Origin: an uncultured Bacteroides sp.
Lineage (GTDB): Bacteria; Bacteroidota; Bacteroidia; Bacteroidales; Bacteroidaceae
Reading direction: 5' to 3'
Assembly: GCF_963677715.1 (NCBI RefSeq)
Contig: NZ_OY782495.1
Coordinates: 744,001 to 808,000 of the forward strand
Length of the DNA: 64,000 bases
The notes beneath the pieces are model-generated. The model saw only the letters and a program-made list of their open reading frames with translations, was not told where the DNA came from and made no database searches. The position numbers and the translations under genes were made by a program. The first letter of the stretch is position 1. Each line of letters begins with the position of its first letter. This document shows, in pieces, positions 1 through 9,061 of the stretch.

Positions 1-1394
1 TTCAGATTCAGATTCAAATCATCCAATGAAGTAATCTTTCTACCATTGAGAACAACGTTTTCAAATGAAATATCATCAACAGTGCGATTTTCATCATAGC
101 CCTCAATCAAAGAAGGATTCACATATTTGGCATTACATGTAATATTCCGGAAAACAATATTTTTCACCCCTTTTCCCGGACCTGTATTATATTTCTGATT
201 ATACATTACACGCAAATAGAATAGCTGTCCCTCCTGAATGTTTTCTACCCGAATATCTTCAAAAGTTATGTCTCGCGCCAGATTATGGTCACCCACATTG
301 ATAGCCATACATCCCTGATAGTCTCGATCATCTTCATCCTGTTCCAGAATATCAAGATTGCTGAATAGCATATCTTCCAGCACCTCATCGCCTGTCACGG
401 TATTGCCGTGAGTTCCTATATTTATGGGATGAGCAATGTCTGCCCAAAGCGTTGAGTTCTGCACTCGTACTTTTCTGCAATCACCGTAAAAATCCCAACG
501 GTGAGTATAAAAGGCCAAACAATCATCCGAATTTCTCATAAACACATCGTCAATAAGAATATTCGAGCATGACATAAAATCGAGCCCGTCAGCCCATCCC
601 TGATAGCTAAATGACTTCAGATTCTTGATTGTAATGCCGGTAGACTGTCCTCCTGACACTGTATAATGATGCGGGTCAACTACCGTAATCCCATCAATAA
701 GCACATTTTTTGAATAAGTAATCGAAATACCTTGTTGAGGTTCGAGTAACATGCCGTGCCCCAAGACCTTCACATTTTCTACACTATCACACACTAAACG
801 TCCCTTCAATACAGCACCACCCTCCAGATATACAATCGTATTTGAGGGAATACGAAAACTTTTTGTGATACTATCTGTCGGTTCGTGCATGCCCGCTTCA
901 AAGTACATCACATTAGAAGCATTCTTATCCGGAATATCCGTCTCTATAGAATTAGCAAACAAATGCAAATTATGTAAACGATCGTCATTGAACTCAATAG
1001 AGAGATTTTGGGGTTTATCGAGGATAAAAGAAACAAACCGCCCCTCCACTTTGGGAATAATATGTTTTGATAACGGACGAATGTTCACGGAACGGACTTC
1101 TTCGTTATTTTTCTGCACCAATACCTCTATTTTTCCCGAGAAGTCGAACTGCACCATCGAAGCATCCGACTGAGTATCCATATCCACCTTTACATTATAT
1201 TCGTAAAGATCAATCCATTCCTTTTCTCCAACCTGACGCACTTTTACCGTGTAATCATCGTTATGTTTGCTATAGTATAATTGTTTGGGTACAGGATATG
1301 TTACAATCTTAGCTTGCCCTAGATATCTGGACTGAGCTAAACTACATGTTATGCAATTAAAAAAGAGCCCAAGACTTAGAAGAAAGTTTTTCAT
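1..1394 (-). CDS. GH28-like right-handed beta-helix protein, 3' end outside window
   Basis: The frame is open from an ATG at 1394 down to base 1, so the C-terminus is missing. The protein starts with a signal peptide (MKNFLLSLGLFFNCITCSLA). After an N-terminal beta-rich stretch come parallel-beta-helix repeats of the GH28 polygalacturonase type. Visible landmarks are WADGLDFMSC, RNSDDCLAFYTH and HPINIGTHGN, which resemble the GH28 NxD, DD and GHG motifs; the RxK motif is replaced by something like LRVM. It is therefore a distant GH28/GH49-type relative and the catalytic set is not canonical. It lies 30 bp after the lyase-like gene in the same direction, so it probably belongs to the same PUL and acts on the same glycan in the periplasm or at the surface. 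The substrate is unknown. Confidence 0.72.
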   Translation of the reverse strand, partial: MKNFLLSLGLFFNCITCSLAQSRYLGQAKIVTYPVPKQLYYSKHNDDYTVKVRQVGEKEWIDLYEYNVKVDMDTQSDASMVQFDFSGKIEVLVQKNNEEVRSVNIRPLSKHIIPKVEGRFVSFILDKPQNLSIEFNDDRLHNLHLFANSIETDIPDKNASNVMYFEAGMHEPTDSITKSFRIPSNTIVYLEGGAVLKGRLVCDSVENVKVLGHGMLLEPQQGISITYSKNVLIDGITVVDPHHYTVSGGQSTGITIKNLKSFSYQGWADGLDFMSCSNILIDDVFMRNSDDCLAFYTHRWDFYGDCRKVRVQNSTLWADIAHPINIGTHGNTVTGDEVLEDMLFSNLDILEQDEDDRDYQGCMAINVGDHNLARDITFEDIRVENIQEGQLFYLRVMYNQKYNTGPGKGVKNIVFRNITCNAKYVNPSLIEGYDENRTVDDISFENVVLNGRKITSLDDLNLNL

Positions 1395-1424
1395 ATAAAA
1401 TCATAGCTATTATTTTCACTTACA

Positions 1425-3014
1425 TTAATAATTATTCACCGAATGAATATATTCAATCTTCACCGGTTCTCCGCAAGTATTCCCAAAATCAAGCATCAAA
1501 GAAACGGTTATTTTACTCCCAGTAAACAATGTACCATTATTAGAACGACTTCCAGCAATGCGGAAAACATAGATGCCATTCTCTATTTTCACAGCATCTT
1601 TCTCATCAAAAGTCCAGAATTCAGGAGCACTCATCACACTATAACTCAATTGTAGCCAATTTTTCTTCCTCTGTTCAGGCATATGCGATATTTTGATGGA
1701 AATAAACGGATATTCACTTGCGTTATAACGAATACCTTTCTTAAATAATGAAATACCGGAAGAAACAATTGCCATGCTACCGTTCACTGGCAATAACTTT
1801 GCCGAAGCAAAAATCCAGTCAGTCGAGTATTTCATGGGATATTCATCTATCATGCCACGAGAATTAATAGCTTGCGGATTCCCTAGATAGAATAAAAGGG
1901 TCCCAAAACCCGGGTTATCGCAAGCAAATCCAGGTCCTTCAGGACGAGTTCTCTCTAATACCGTCTGAGTATAAGGCATTTTCAAATTTTTACGTTCCGT
2001 ATAATGATTATATGCCAATTCAAATACCGAGCGAAAACGTCCTATCCCTTCTTTTCCTAAAGATTGCCAATTGGAATATTTTCCCGTAATATCTTTCCAA
2101 GTAAAAAACGGCACTTCATAACCTAAATTGGATTTAGCCAAATACTCACATCCCTTCATAATACGGTTATCCAATGCACTGTAAAGATCATCACCTTGGT
2201 TCCATGCCACTTCTGCTATCTCCGACAGACAACCTATGCCTAGCATGCAGTGTTGCTGATCACGTCCACTTTCTTGTATCTGTCCATTTTCAGCCACATA
2301 ATTGGGCAAAGAACCATTATCTTTTCCATGATAGAAAAAATCAACGGCATTCTTATATAATTTCTCATCATTTAGAAAAACGCCAAAAGCCAGTTGTGCC
2401 TTTGTTACTGCAAGCCCCCAATTTCCATTTGTATAGGGCTTAGTCTGATAGAAAGATGTCAATACAGGCTGAAAGACATTACGCAACATCCCTTCTACCT
2501 TCCGGGTATCTTCGTCGTCCCATCCGTCTTCATAAATAGTTGACGAATAAGTATATCGTATAATCTCTGCCGCATTAACAAGTATAAAACCCTGTAAACC
2601 TGCACAAAGAGGTTCATCAGGCCCATATATTTTTTGCAACTGACTAGCATACGCCCTGATTATCTCCATCGTTTTTTTCGCATAGCGTCTATCCTTTGTA
2701 AGGACCCACATCAATGCATTGTAATATGCCGCATTAAAATCTCGTTCACAGGGATCTTTAGTATACCCATATTCTCCCGCCCGACTGATATTTTTAAATG
2801 GACCTCTCATGTTATACATGAAAGAAGCTTCTAGCGTTTTACTGAGAATGTCGTATGAACCTATAGCTGGTTGCACCTTTTGTTCTACTAATACACGAAT
2901 ACGCTCCAATGCATCCTGTGTATGTAAAATACCCGGATGCCTAAAATCTCGTGCAAATGAACTATTACCACATAAGACGATGATCAGACAAAAAAACAAT
3001 CCCGTTTTTCTCAT
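1425..3014 (-). CDS. Secreted alginate-lyase-family (alpha/alpha)-barrel polysaccharide lyase-like protein
   Basis: 529 residues with a signal peptide (MRKTGLFFCLIIVLCGNSSFA). The body resembles the alginate_lyase Pfam fold (PL5/PL38-like alpha/alpha barrel). It has TNGNWG near residue 197, a NGQIQESGRDQQHCMLG block near 245-261, and an F-x-TW-x-D segment further on. In related lyases the Asn, His and Tyr of such blocks build the active site; this assignment is by family resemblance only. The family cleaves beta-1,4-linked uronates by beta-elimination. It follows susD after 82 bp containing a hairpin, and precedes the GH28-like gene by 30 bp. Fold is fairly sure; substrate (mannuronan, glucuronan or another acidic glycan) is not. 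Confidence 0.75.
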   Translation of the reverse strand: MRKTGLFFCLIIVLCGNSSFARDFRHPGILHTQDALERIRVLVEQKVQPAIGSYDILSKTLEASFMYNMRGPFKNISRAGEYGYTKDPCERDFNAAYYNALMWVLTKDRRYAKKTMEIIRAYASQLQKIYGPDEPLCAGLQGFILVNAAEIIRYTYSSTIYEDGWDDEDTRKVEGMLRNVFQPVLTSFYQTKPYTNGNWGLAVTKAQLAFGVFLNDEKLYKNAVDFFYHGKDNGSLPNYVAENGQIQESGRDQQHCMLGIGCLSEIAEVAWNQGDDLYSALDNRIMKGCEYLAKSNLGYEVPFFTWKDITGKYSNWQSLGKEGIGRFRSVFELAYNHYTERKNLKMPYTQTVLERTRPEGPGFACDNPGFGTLLFYLGNPQAINSRGMIDEYPMKYSTDWIFASAKLLPVNGSMAIVSSGISLFKKGIRYNASEYPFISIKISHMPEQRKKNWLQLSYSVMSAPEFWTFDEKDAVKIENGIYVFRIAGSRSNNGTLFTGSKITVSLMLDFGNTCGEPVKIEYIHSVNNY

Positions 3015-3036
3015 TATTTGTTCTTATTATGAAATA

Positions 3037-3071
3037 CAGCCCGAAAATCATACCAATATTTTTTCGGGCTG
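3037..3071 (-). terminator. Intra-operon hairpin between susD and the lyase gene
   Basis: Perfect 11-bp inverted repeat (CAGCCCGAAAA at 3037-3047 with its complement at 3061-3071) and a 12-nt loop. It lies after the SusD stop and before the lyase start. No long U-tract follows on the minus strand, so partial termination or 3'-end mRNA protection is more likely than full termination. Confidence 0.6.
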
Positions 3072-3096
3072 TAAGTTATAAACACCTATTAAATTA

Positions 3097-4920
3097 TCAC
3101 CAACCAGGATTATTGCCCAATTCCTGGCCGTTAGACAATGTATTCAACCAATTAATCGGAATTGGACGGTACATATACTTGCTTTCAAAGCTCGACTGGT
3201 TCAAGAGTGTCTGCATTAGGCCCCCAGTAATATGAGTCACATCCCAATTATATTTCAAAACCCTTTCTGCTAATTTACCGGTGCGCTGCAAATCATTCCA
3301 TCGTGGCGCTTCACCATACAATTCCAATGCACGCTCGTTCAACACATCATCAATTGTAACAGTACCTGTATATTCCTGTAAACCACTTTCTGGAGCATTG
3401 TTCATAGCTCTTTTCCTTACCACATTTATGTAATATAATGCATCTGTATTATCATTATTCTTCACTGCAGCTTCGGCAGCTATCAAGTAAGTCTCTGCCA
3501 GACGAAATAAATAAAAATCGCGGGTACCATTTTCTACTGTACCAGAACTATTATACCTCGTATTACAATCCTTGAATTTCCATACAGGCAACCATATGCG
3601 CGATTTAGCATTTAATGACTGATAGCCATCTTTGTAATAATCATCATTAGTTACATCTGAATAACTTCCCGTTGGATAGTTATAGAAAAAACGCCCTCTT
3701 TCATTGGCCTCTTTTTTCTCAGCATCTGAATAATATTTATAGCTGGTTTCACCAGGTACTGGGAAGTAAATAACAGTATCACCTTTAGCCACATTTACTC
3801 CATTTGTACTTTCAAACCAATTTCTGCCATAAGTGCGACCATCTACAGAAGTTGTAGCATTGCCGTTTAGCGGACTCATAAACGTAACCTGAGTACGCCT
3901 ATCTTTGTTCCAATCAAATAGTTCATAAGCATATTTTGTCGGCATAACAGAAGCATAATCATTACAGTAGATAGATGAAAAACCGAGATCTGTCCATCCC
4001 TCACGGTATACAAATAAATAATATTCAGACTGAATATTTGTATTGCAGTTATTGCCTGCTGAAAAATTGATATCAAAGATTATTTCATTATTTTCCTCAT
4101 TAGCTTGTCGATGTACCATTGCATAATCATCCAATAAAGCATGACCAGAGTTATTAATCACATCAACAGCATCATTATATGCCTTTTTGAAATCATCAGG
4201 CTCCGCAAAACTCTGATAACCACGCGTCAGATAAACCAAAGAGCGCAAATGTTTAGCTGCTGCTTTTGATACACGCCCATAATTAGCTGACGTTTGCTTC
4301 ATCGGTAGTGAAGAATCTAACACATCTTGTAAATCCTGTAAGATCTGTGTATAAAAAGCTGCACCATTTGCATATTCAGCCGTAGTAGAAGCTGTTTTTG
4401 GTTCCTCAAGAATTAACGGTGCTTGCCCCCAATTTTTCACAATTTCAAACAGATATAATGCACGCAAGAACTTTGCTTCTGCTACACGTTGTGATAAAAC
4501 CCCTGGATCTATTCCCTCAAAAATATCCACATCATTTGTTACTACCCCTTTTGCACGACCAATGGCAGCATTGACATTTTTCAAAGCGGCATACAATGTT
4601 TTCCATTGATTATAAATTACGCTATTATCATTTGTGTAATTTACGGTATATTGATTAAGAGCATTCGCATCACCTCCATAATTTTGGGTACCTATATCGG
4701 TACCTAACTGTGTGAATTGAAAATAATTTATATTATTATATACTGACTTTAATGTCTCATAAGTTCCATTAATAAGAGATTCATAACCCGTCGCCGTAGA
4801 ATAATACTCCTCCGCTGACTGACTGGCTATATTTGTTTCATCCAGAAAAGAAGAGCAACCGCACATCACTAATAGCGACATTGCGACCCCCCCTTTTATA
4901 ATAAAGTTCATTGCTTTCAT
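3097..4920 (-). CDS. SusD/RagB-family outer-membrane glycan-binding lipoprotein
   Basis: 607 residues. The N-terminus is a lipoprotein signal with lipobox around VMCGCSS, so it should be anchored at the outer-membrane surface. A SusD-like N-terminal TPR-type region is recognisable (AEAKFLRALYLFEIVKNWGQAPLI near 150-175), and the C-terminal RagB/SusD part has LFRLAETYLIAAEAAVKN and LNERALELYGEAPRWNDLQRTGKL, ending NPGW. SusD proteins cap the SusC barrel and deliver glycan to it. It sits 26 bp after its SusC partner in the same operon. An in-frame ATG three codons in is an alternative start. Family is certain, ligand unknown. Confidence 0.95.
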   Translation of the reverse strand: MKAMNFIIKGGVAMSLLVMCGCSSFLDETNIASQSAEEYYSTATGYESLINGTYETLKSVYNNINYFQFTQLGTDIGTQNYGGDANALNQYTVNYTNDNSVIYNQWKTLYAALKNVNAAIGRAKGVVTNDVDIFEGIDPGVLSQRVAEAKFLRALYLFEIVKNWGQAPLILEEPKTASTTAEYANGAAFYTQILQDLQDVLDSSLPMKQTSANYGRVSKAAAKHLRSLVYLTRGYQSFAEPDDFKKAYNDAVDVINNSGHALLDDYAMVHRQANEENNEIIFDINFSAGNNCNTNIQSEYYLFVYREGWTDLGFSSIYCNDYASVMPTKYAYELFDWNKDRRTQVTFMSPLNGNATTSVDGRTYGRNWFESTNGVNVAKGDTVIYFPVPGETSYKYYSDAEKKEANERGRFFYNYPTGSYSDVTNDDYYKDGYQSLNAKSRIWLPVWKFKDCNTRYNSSGTVENGTRDFYLFRLAETYLIAAEAAVKNNDNTDALYYINVVRKRAMNNAPESGLQEYTGTVTIDDVLNERALELYGEAPRWNDLQRTGKLAERVLKYNWDVTHITGGLMQTLLNQSSFESKYMYRPIPINWLNTLSNGQELGNNPGW

Positions 4921-4946
4921 GTGTTCTAATTTAAAATGTCAAACAA

Positions 4947-7900
4947 TTATTTAAAAGACAGATTCACTCCAAAAATAATATTGCATGTCATGGCATCTGT
5001 TGAATTAATACTGGTAGATATTTGCTCTGGATCATATACATTATCAGCACAAAAAATAAACGGATTCTGAACTGTAGCATACAATCTCAAATTCCCCAGA
5101 TTCATTCTATCGAGTAAAGAACGTCTCAAAGTATATCCAAATGTAATATAAGAAATCTTCAAATAGTCAGTTGATGAAAAGGTATGAGACATGCCTGCTT
5201 TCGTGTTTCCCCATGAACCGGCCAGATCACGATATGGCCCCATATTATTGGGCTGCGCCATAGAATTTGAAGGATTTTCAGGAGTCCAGTAATTCTTCCT
5301 CAAATTATTAAAATTCAAATTATTATTTTCAAGAGCATACTGCACAAAGAACTGATTACGGACTTTTGCACCCGCTTGGAAAATTGCCTGAAATGATAAA
5401 TCAAAATTCTTATAGGTAAGAGTATTAGTCATTCCTCCATTCCAATCGGGAGTTCTCTTTCCGCTTATAACGCGGTCTTTATCATCTATAGTACCATCTT
5501 TATTCAAATCTAGAACCTTAAATTGCCCAGGCTTACAACCATATGCTGCCGCCGCTTCAGCCTCATCACTTTGCCATACCCCCACAGTTATAAGATTATA
5601 ATTTATATCGATAGGCTGACCTATCACCCACAAATTACTATAGTCCCCAAACATTCCGTTCATAGATTCGCCACGTGAAGTTAAGTCCTCCTTGTATTGC
5701 AAGTCGACAATTTTGTTCTTATTATATGCAAAATTAAAATTTGTTCTCCAAGAAAAATCTTTATTCTGAATATTTTGTGCATTTAAAGAAAACTCAATTC
5801 CCTGATTCCTGACAGAACCAACATTAGCCTTTACCGAAGAATACCCAGTAGTCACAGGAACAGTCTTATTCATAATAAGATCTTCCGTCAATCGATTGTA
5901 ATATTCAATATCCCCTGATATACGATTATTAAAAAAACCATAATCAATACCAATGTTATACTCTGTCGTTGATTCCCAACCCAAATCAAAGTTTCTCAGA
6001 TTATTAGGAGTATATCCGATCACATCAGTCGATCCAAAGGTATAATATTTAGCACCACTGATGGAACCTTCCGTCTGATAAGCACTCACATTGTCATTGC
6101 CTGTTTTACCATAACTTACACGTAATTTCATATTACTCAACCAATCGTTTTTCATGAATTCTTCTTCCGAAAGTCTCCATGCCACAGAAGCTGAAGGGAA
6201 ACTAGCCCATTTATTTCCTTCCGCAAGTTTAGATGAACCATCAAAACGGATACTCGCAGTAAATAAATATTTATCCTTATACACATAATTAGCACGCACA
6301 AGATATGACATTAAGTCGGTCTTTGTAAAACCAGATGAGGATGCATTTGAATTAGCACCGCCAGATAAATTATACCATAAAGAGTTATATGAAAGTCCAT
6401 TACCTATTCCTTTTAATGTTTCGTCTTGACTTTGTTGCATCGAAAACACGCCAGTCAAGTCCAAACGATGATTCTTCTTTGTGATATTATAATTAATCAG
6501 ATTATCCCATACCCAATCTACATAACTATTCTTAGCATAATTACTTGTTGCAGCATTCTGTCCTTTATTAGCTTTGGTATACTTACCTCTATATTGACCT
6601 ATTTCGTTAATAGTAATATTTGGAGAGAATGTTGTTTTAATTTCCATTCCTTTAATTGGGCTAATTGACAAATAAATATTGCTAAGAAGGTTATACTCTT
6701 TTGTTTTATTCAATTCATTCTTCATAGTTGTCAATGCATTATACTGCCCATTGGAGTACGACCAAACCTCCTCACCGGTTACCAAATCAGTCGGGTGATA
6801 TGTTGGACGCAAGCGGAATGCATCTTGCAGTAAATCTGAATTTCCGGTATCTCGAACCGAATGAGTACCATACATATTAATTCCAAACTTCATATACTTG
6901 CTTGGCTTAACATCAACTACAGCTCTCAAATTATAGCGAGAATATTCCTGAGGTTCCAACATTCCATCTTCATAATAATAGCCAGCAGACAAAGCGTAAG
7001 AAGCCGCTTCTGTGCCTCCTGTTGCTGATATCGTATGATTCGTCATAAATGCAGTCGATGAAATGGCATCTAACCAATTAAAGTAATTGTTGTCGGCTAT
7101 AGCCTTTAATTCCGATGGCGTGAATATACTGCTATCATCTACATATACATTATTATTAGCAGCTCTTTTGGCTTCACGAGCCAATTGTACATACTCAGGA
7201 CCAGACATCATGTCCGGCAGATTGGTGTAATTTCTAATGCCAGTATAACCACTATAGTCTATCTTAACCTTTCCCAACTGCCCTTTCTTGGTAGTAACCA
7301 TCACAACGCCGTTCGTTGCCCGTGAACCATAAATGGCCGTAGATGATGCATCTTTCAAAATGTCAATTTTCTCAATATCATCAGGATTGATATTAGAAAG
7401 AGATGCACCTGGTACTCCATCAATAACCACCAACGGAGACGTAGATCCACTAATCGTATTTAAACCACGAATAAGAATATTGTATTCACCACCAGGCTTA
7501 CTATTAGCATGCTGGATTTGCACACCAGGCATAACACCTTGCATAGCACCTACTGCATCTGTCTTTCCACTTCTGATAAGTTCTTTGGTTGAAACAGAAG
7601 AGACTGCACCTGTTAAGTCCGATTTTTTAACCGAACCATAGCCAACAACTACCACTTCATCGAGAATTTCCGCATCCTCTTGAAGGATAATTTTAAAATC
7701 TCGTTTAGAACCTACAATTATCTCTTGATTTTTGAACCCTACAAAAGAAATTTGCAACTTCGATTCAGGCGAAATGTTCAAACTAAAATGACCATTTAGA
7801 TCAGTAATAATTCCATTCGTTGTTCCCTTCTCCACTACAGATGCACCAATAATAGGTTCGCCACTTACATCGACAACTTGGCCAATAATCCTCAACTTGT

Positions 7901-8057
7901 TTTGCAGAACTTCCTGCATTTTGAGGGAAGTCTGAGCATCATGGTTCAATTGTTCTTCGGCTACCAAATTCCCATATGGCAGGCAAAACAATGTAAAAAA
8001 CATTAAAATTAATTTTAATAAATTCAAACTTTTGTGATTTCGTCTAATTTTATACAT
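4947..8057 (-). CDS. SusC/RagA-family TonB-dependent outer-membrane transporter
   Basis: 1036 residues. After an N-terminal signal segment comes a carboxypeptidase-D regulatory-like domain (about 55-130, VVDVSGEPIIGASVVEKGT), a canonical TonB box (DEVVVVGYG near 134-142), the plug (about 145-255, with DGVPGASLSNINPDDIEKI and YGSRATNGVV) and a 22-strand-type barrel ending in F-K. It lacks the STN domain seen in the other sigma-linked SusC at 16702, so by family knowledge it would not signal to a FecR protein. It heads the operon SusC > SusD > lyase > GH28-like. The 273 bp upstream show no clear TAnnTTTG element on the minus strand, which could mean activator- or ECF-dependent transcription. 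Confidence 0.95.
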   Translation of the reverse strand: MYKIRRNHKSLNLLKLILMFFTLFCLPYGNLVAEEQLNHDAQTSLKMQEVLQNKLRIIGQVVDVSGEPIIGASVVEKGTTNGIITDLNGHFSLNISPESKLQISFVGFKNQEIIVGSKRDFKIILQEDAEILDEVVVVGYGSVKKSDLTGAVSSVSTKELIRSGKTDAVGAMQGVMPGVQIQHANSKPGGEYNILIRGLNTISGSTSPLVVIDGVPGASLSNINPDDIEKIDILKDASSTAIYGSRATNGVVMVTTKKGQLGKVKIDYSGYTGIRNYTNLPDMMSGPEYVQLAREAKRAANNNVYVDDSSIFTPSELKAIADNNYFNWLDAISSTAFMTNHTISATGGTEAASYALSAGYYYEDGMLEPQEYSRYNLRAVVDVKPSKYMKFGINMYGTHSVRDTGNSDLLQDAFRLRPTYHPTDLVTGEEVWSYSNGQYNALTTMKNELNKTKEYNLLSNIYLSISPIKGMEIKTTFSPNITINEIGQYRGKYTKANKGQNAATSNYAKNSYVDWVWDNLINYNITKKNHRLDLTGVFSMQQSQDETLKGIGNGLSYNSLWYNLSGGANSNASSSGFTKTDLMSYLVRANYVYKDKYLFTASIRFDGSSKLAEGNKWASFPSASVAWRLSEEEFMKNDWLSNMKLRVSYGKTGNDNVSAYQTEGSISGAKYYTFGSTDVIGYTPNNLRNFDLGWESTTEYNIGIDYGFFNNRISGDIEYYNRLTEDLIMNKTVPVTTGYSSVKANVGSVRNQGIEFSLNAQNIQNKDFSWRTNFNFAYNKNKIVDLQYKEDLTSRGESMNGMFGDYSNLWVIGQPIDINYNLITVGVWQSDEAEAAAAYGCKPGQFKVLDLNKDGTIDDKDRVISGKRTPDWNGGMTNTLTYKNFDLSFQAIFQAGAKVRNQFFVQYALENNNLNFNNLRKNYWTPENPSNSMAQPNNMGPYRDLAGSWGNTKAGMSHTFSSTDYLKISYITFGYTLRRSLLDRMNLGNLRLYATVQNPFIFCADNVYDPEQISTSINSTDAMTCNIIFGVNLSFK

Positions 8058-8330
8058 AACAAAGATTTAAAGTTTTAAAAATTAAAAACTACACATTCAT
8101 TTATAAAACGAACATTAACTCTCAATTGTGCATGCTCATAAAAAACCATACACCAAACAACAAATAATACTGTACTTCCATATTCATTTTATTTCCAGAC
8201 ATAAAAGACATCTATTATATTCCTTCTCAGAGTAGTATGATGATTTACATCAGAACTGATTTATTTAATCATTTACTCAGAGAAATATATTTTATACTAA
8301 ATATAGCCCATTTAAAGTTAATAGGCTTAC

Positions 8331-8849
8331 TTAGATACATTTTCTGATATAAGCCCTCATGCATTTTCTACCCAACAATAAATGATTTTCAATAGTGCGA
8401 CGGCTAAGATTCATTTTCTCGGAAATTTCATCTGTCGTTTCATTATCAAATCTGCTTAGCGAATATATAATCTTACGCTGAGTGGGGAAAGTTTGAAGGT
8501 GAGATCTCTCTAAAGACAAAATATCTCTAGCTATAAGGTTCTCTTCCGTTTCATTGGTCACTGTAATTGAAATATCGTACATATATGAAGTAACCTCTTG
8601 TTTCTTATAGTAACGACGAATGTAATCGGTTACGATATTGCGGGCAATGGTAAAAAGGAAATATTTCACTGTGTCTTCCCGAAGCATTTGCTCATAATCA
8701 AGCAATCGCATAAATACGTCTTGCACCAAATCTTCAGCTTCATACTTGTGATTAATACGATAGGTAATATACTTCAGAATGATCTGATAATATTCTTCGT
8801 ATGAACGAGCAACGACACCCTCGTCTACAGAATTTGATAAGTTTTTCAT
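8331..8849 (-). CDS. ECF-type RNA polymerase sigma-70 factor
   Basis: 172 residues from the ATG at 8849 (MKNLSNSVDEG). Region 2 is visible in KYEAEDLVQDVFMRLLDYE and the following FLFTIARNIVTDYIRRYYK. Region 4 is the C-terminal helix-turn-helix around DEISEKMNLSRRTIENHLLLG. A longer reading from 8933 exists, but it would start upstream of a good promoter -7 element at 8884-8891, so the shorter start is preferred. No FecR-type anti-sigma gene lies beside it: downstream is the SusC operon and upstream a Reg_prop-AraC regulator, all on the same strand. It probably drives the neighbouring SusC operon; how it is held inactive is not visible. Confidence 0.9.
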   Translation of the reverse strand: MKNLSNSVDEGVVARSYEEYYQIILKYITYRINHKYEAEDLVQDVFMRLLDYEQMLREDTVKYFLFTIARNIVTDYIRRYYKKQEVTSYMYDISITVTNETEENLIARDILSLERSHLQTFPTQRKIIYSLSRFDNETTDEISEKMNLSRRTIENHLLLGRKCMRAYIRKCI

Positions 8850-8883
8850 AATACGATCATTTTCGATATTTGGAATACGATTG

Positions 8884-8891
8884 CAAATATA
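8884..8891 (-). promoter_or_regulatory. Bacteroides-type -7 promoter element for the ECF sigma gene
   Basis: Minus strand reads TATATTTG, matching TAnnTTTG, with a TTG about 19 bp further upstream (8911-8913). It lies 34 bp before the preferred ATG at 8849 and supports that start over the one at 8933. Confidence 0.55.
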
Positions 8892-9003
8892 TAGTGGTGC
8901 AAAAGCAAAACAATATTTAATAGACACTAACAAATCTCAGCGCATTAAGACAGACTAAATAAATCATAAACCACTGATTATCAGATGATAACATACAAAT
9001 AAA

Positions 9004-9037
9004 AATAGAGTCTCAAATTATTATTCAAGACTCTATT
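9004..9037 (-). terminator. Rho-independent terminator after the Reg_prop-AraC gene
   Basis: A 10-bp perfect stem (AATAGAGTCT at 9004-9013 with its complement at 9028-9037) and a 14-nt loop. It is followed on the minus strand by a U-rich run (plus-strand A5 at 9001-9005 and further A's). It lies 24 bp after the stop of the regulator gene. Confidence 0.8.
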
Positions 9038-9061
9038 GCGGAATATTATGTTCTTAAACAC

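Noticed and set aside
8850-8933. Longer N-terminus for the ECF sigma factor
   Set aside because: These 28 codons contain the promoter element and do not resemble the sigma region 2 start; MKNLSNSVDEG is preferred.
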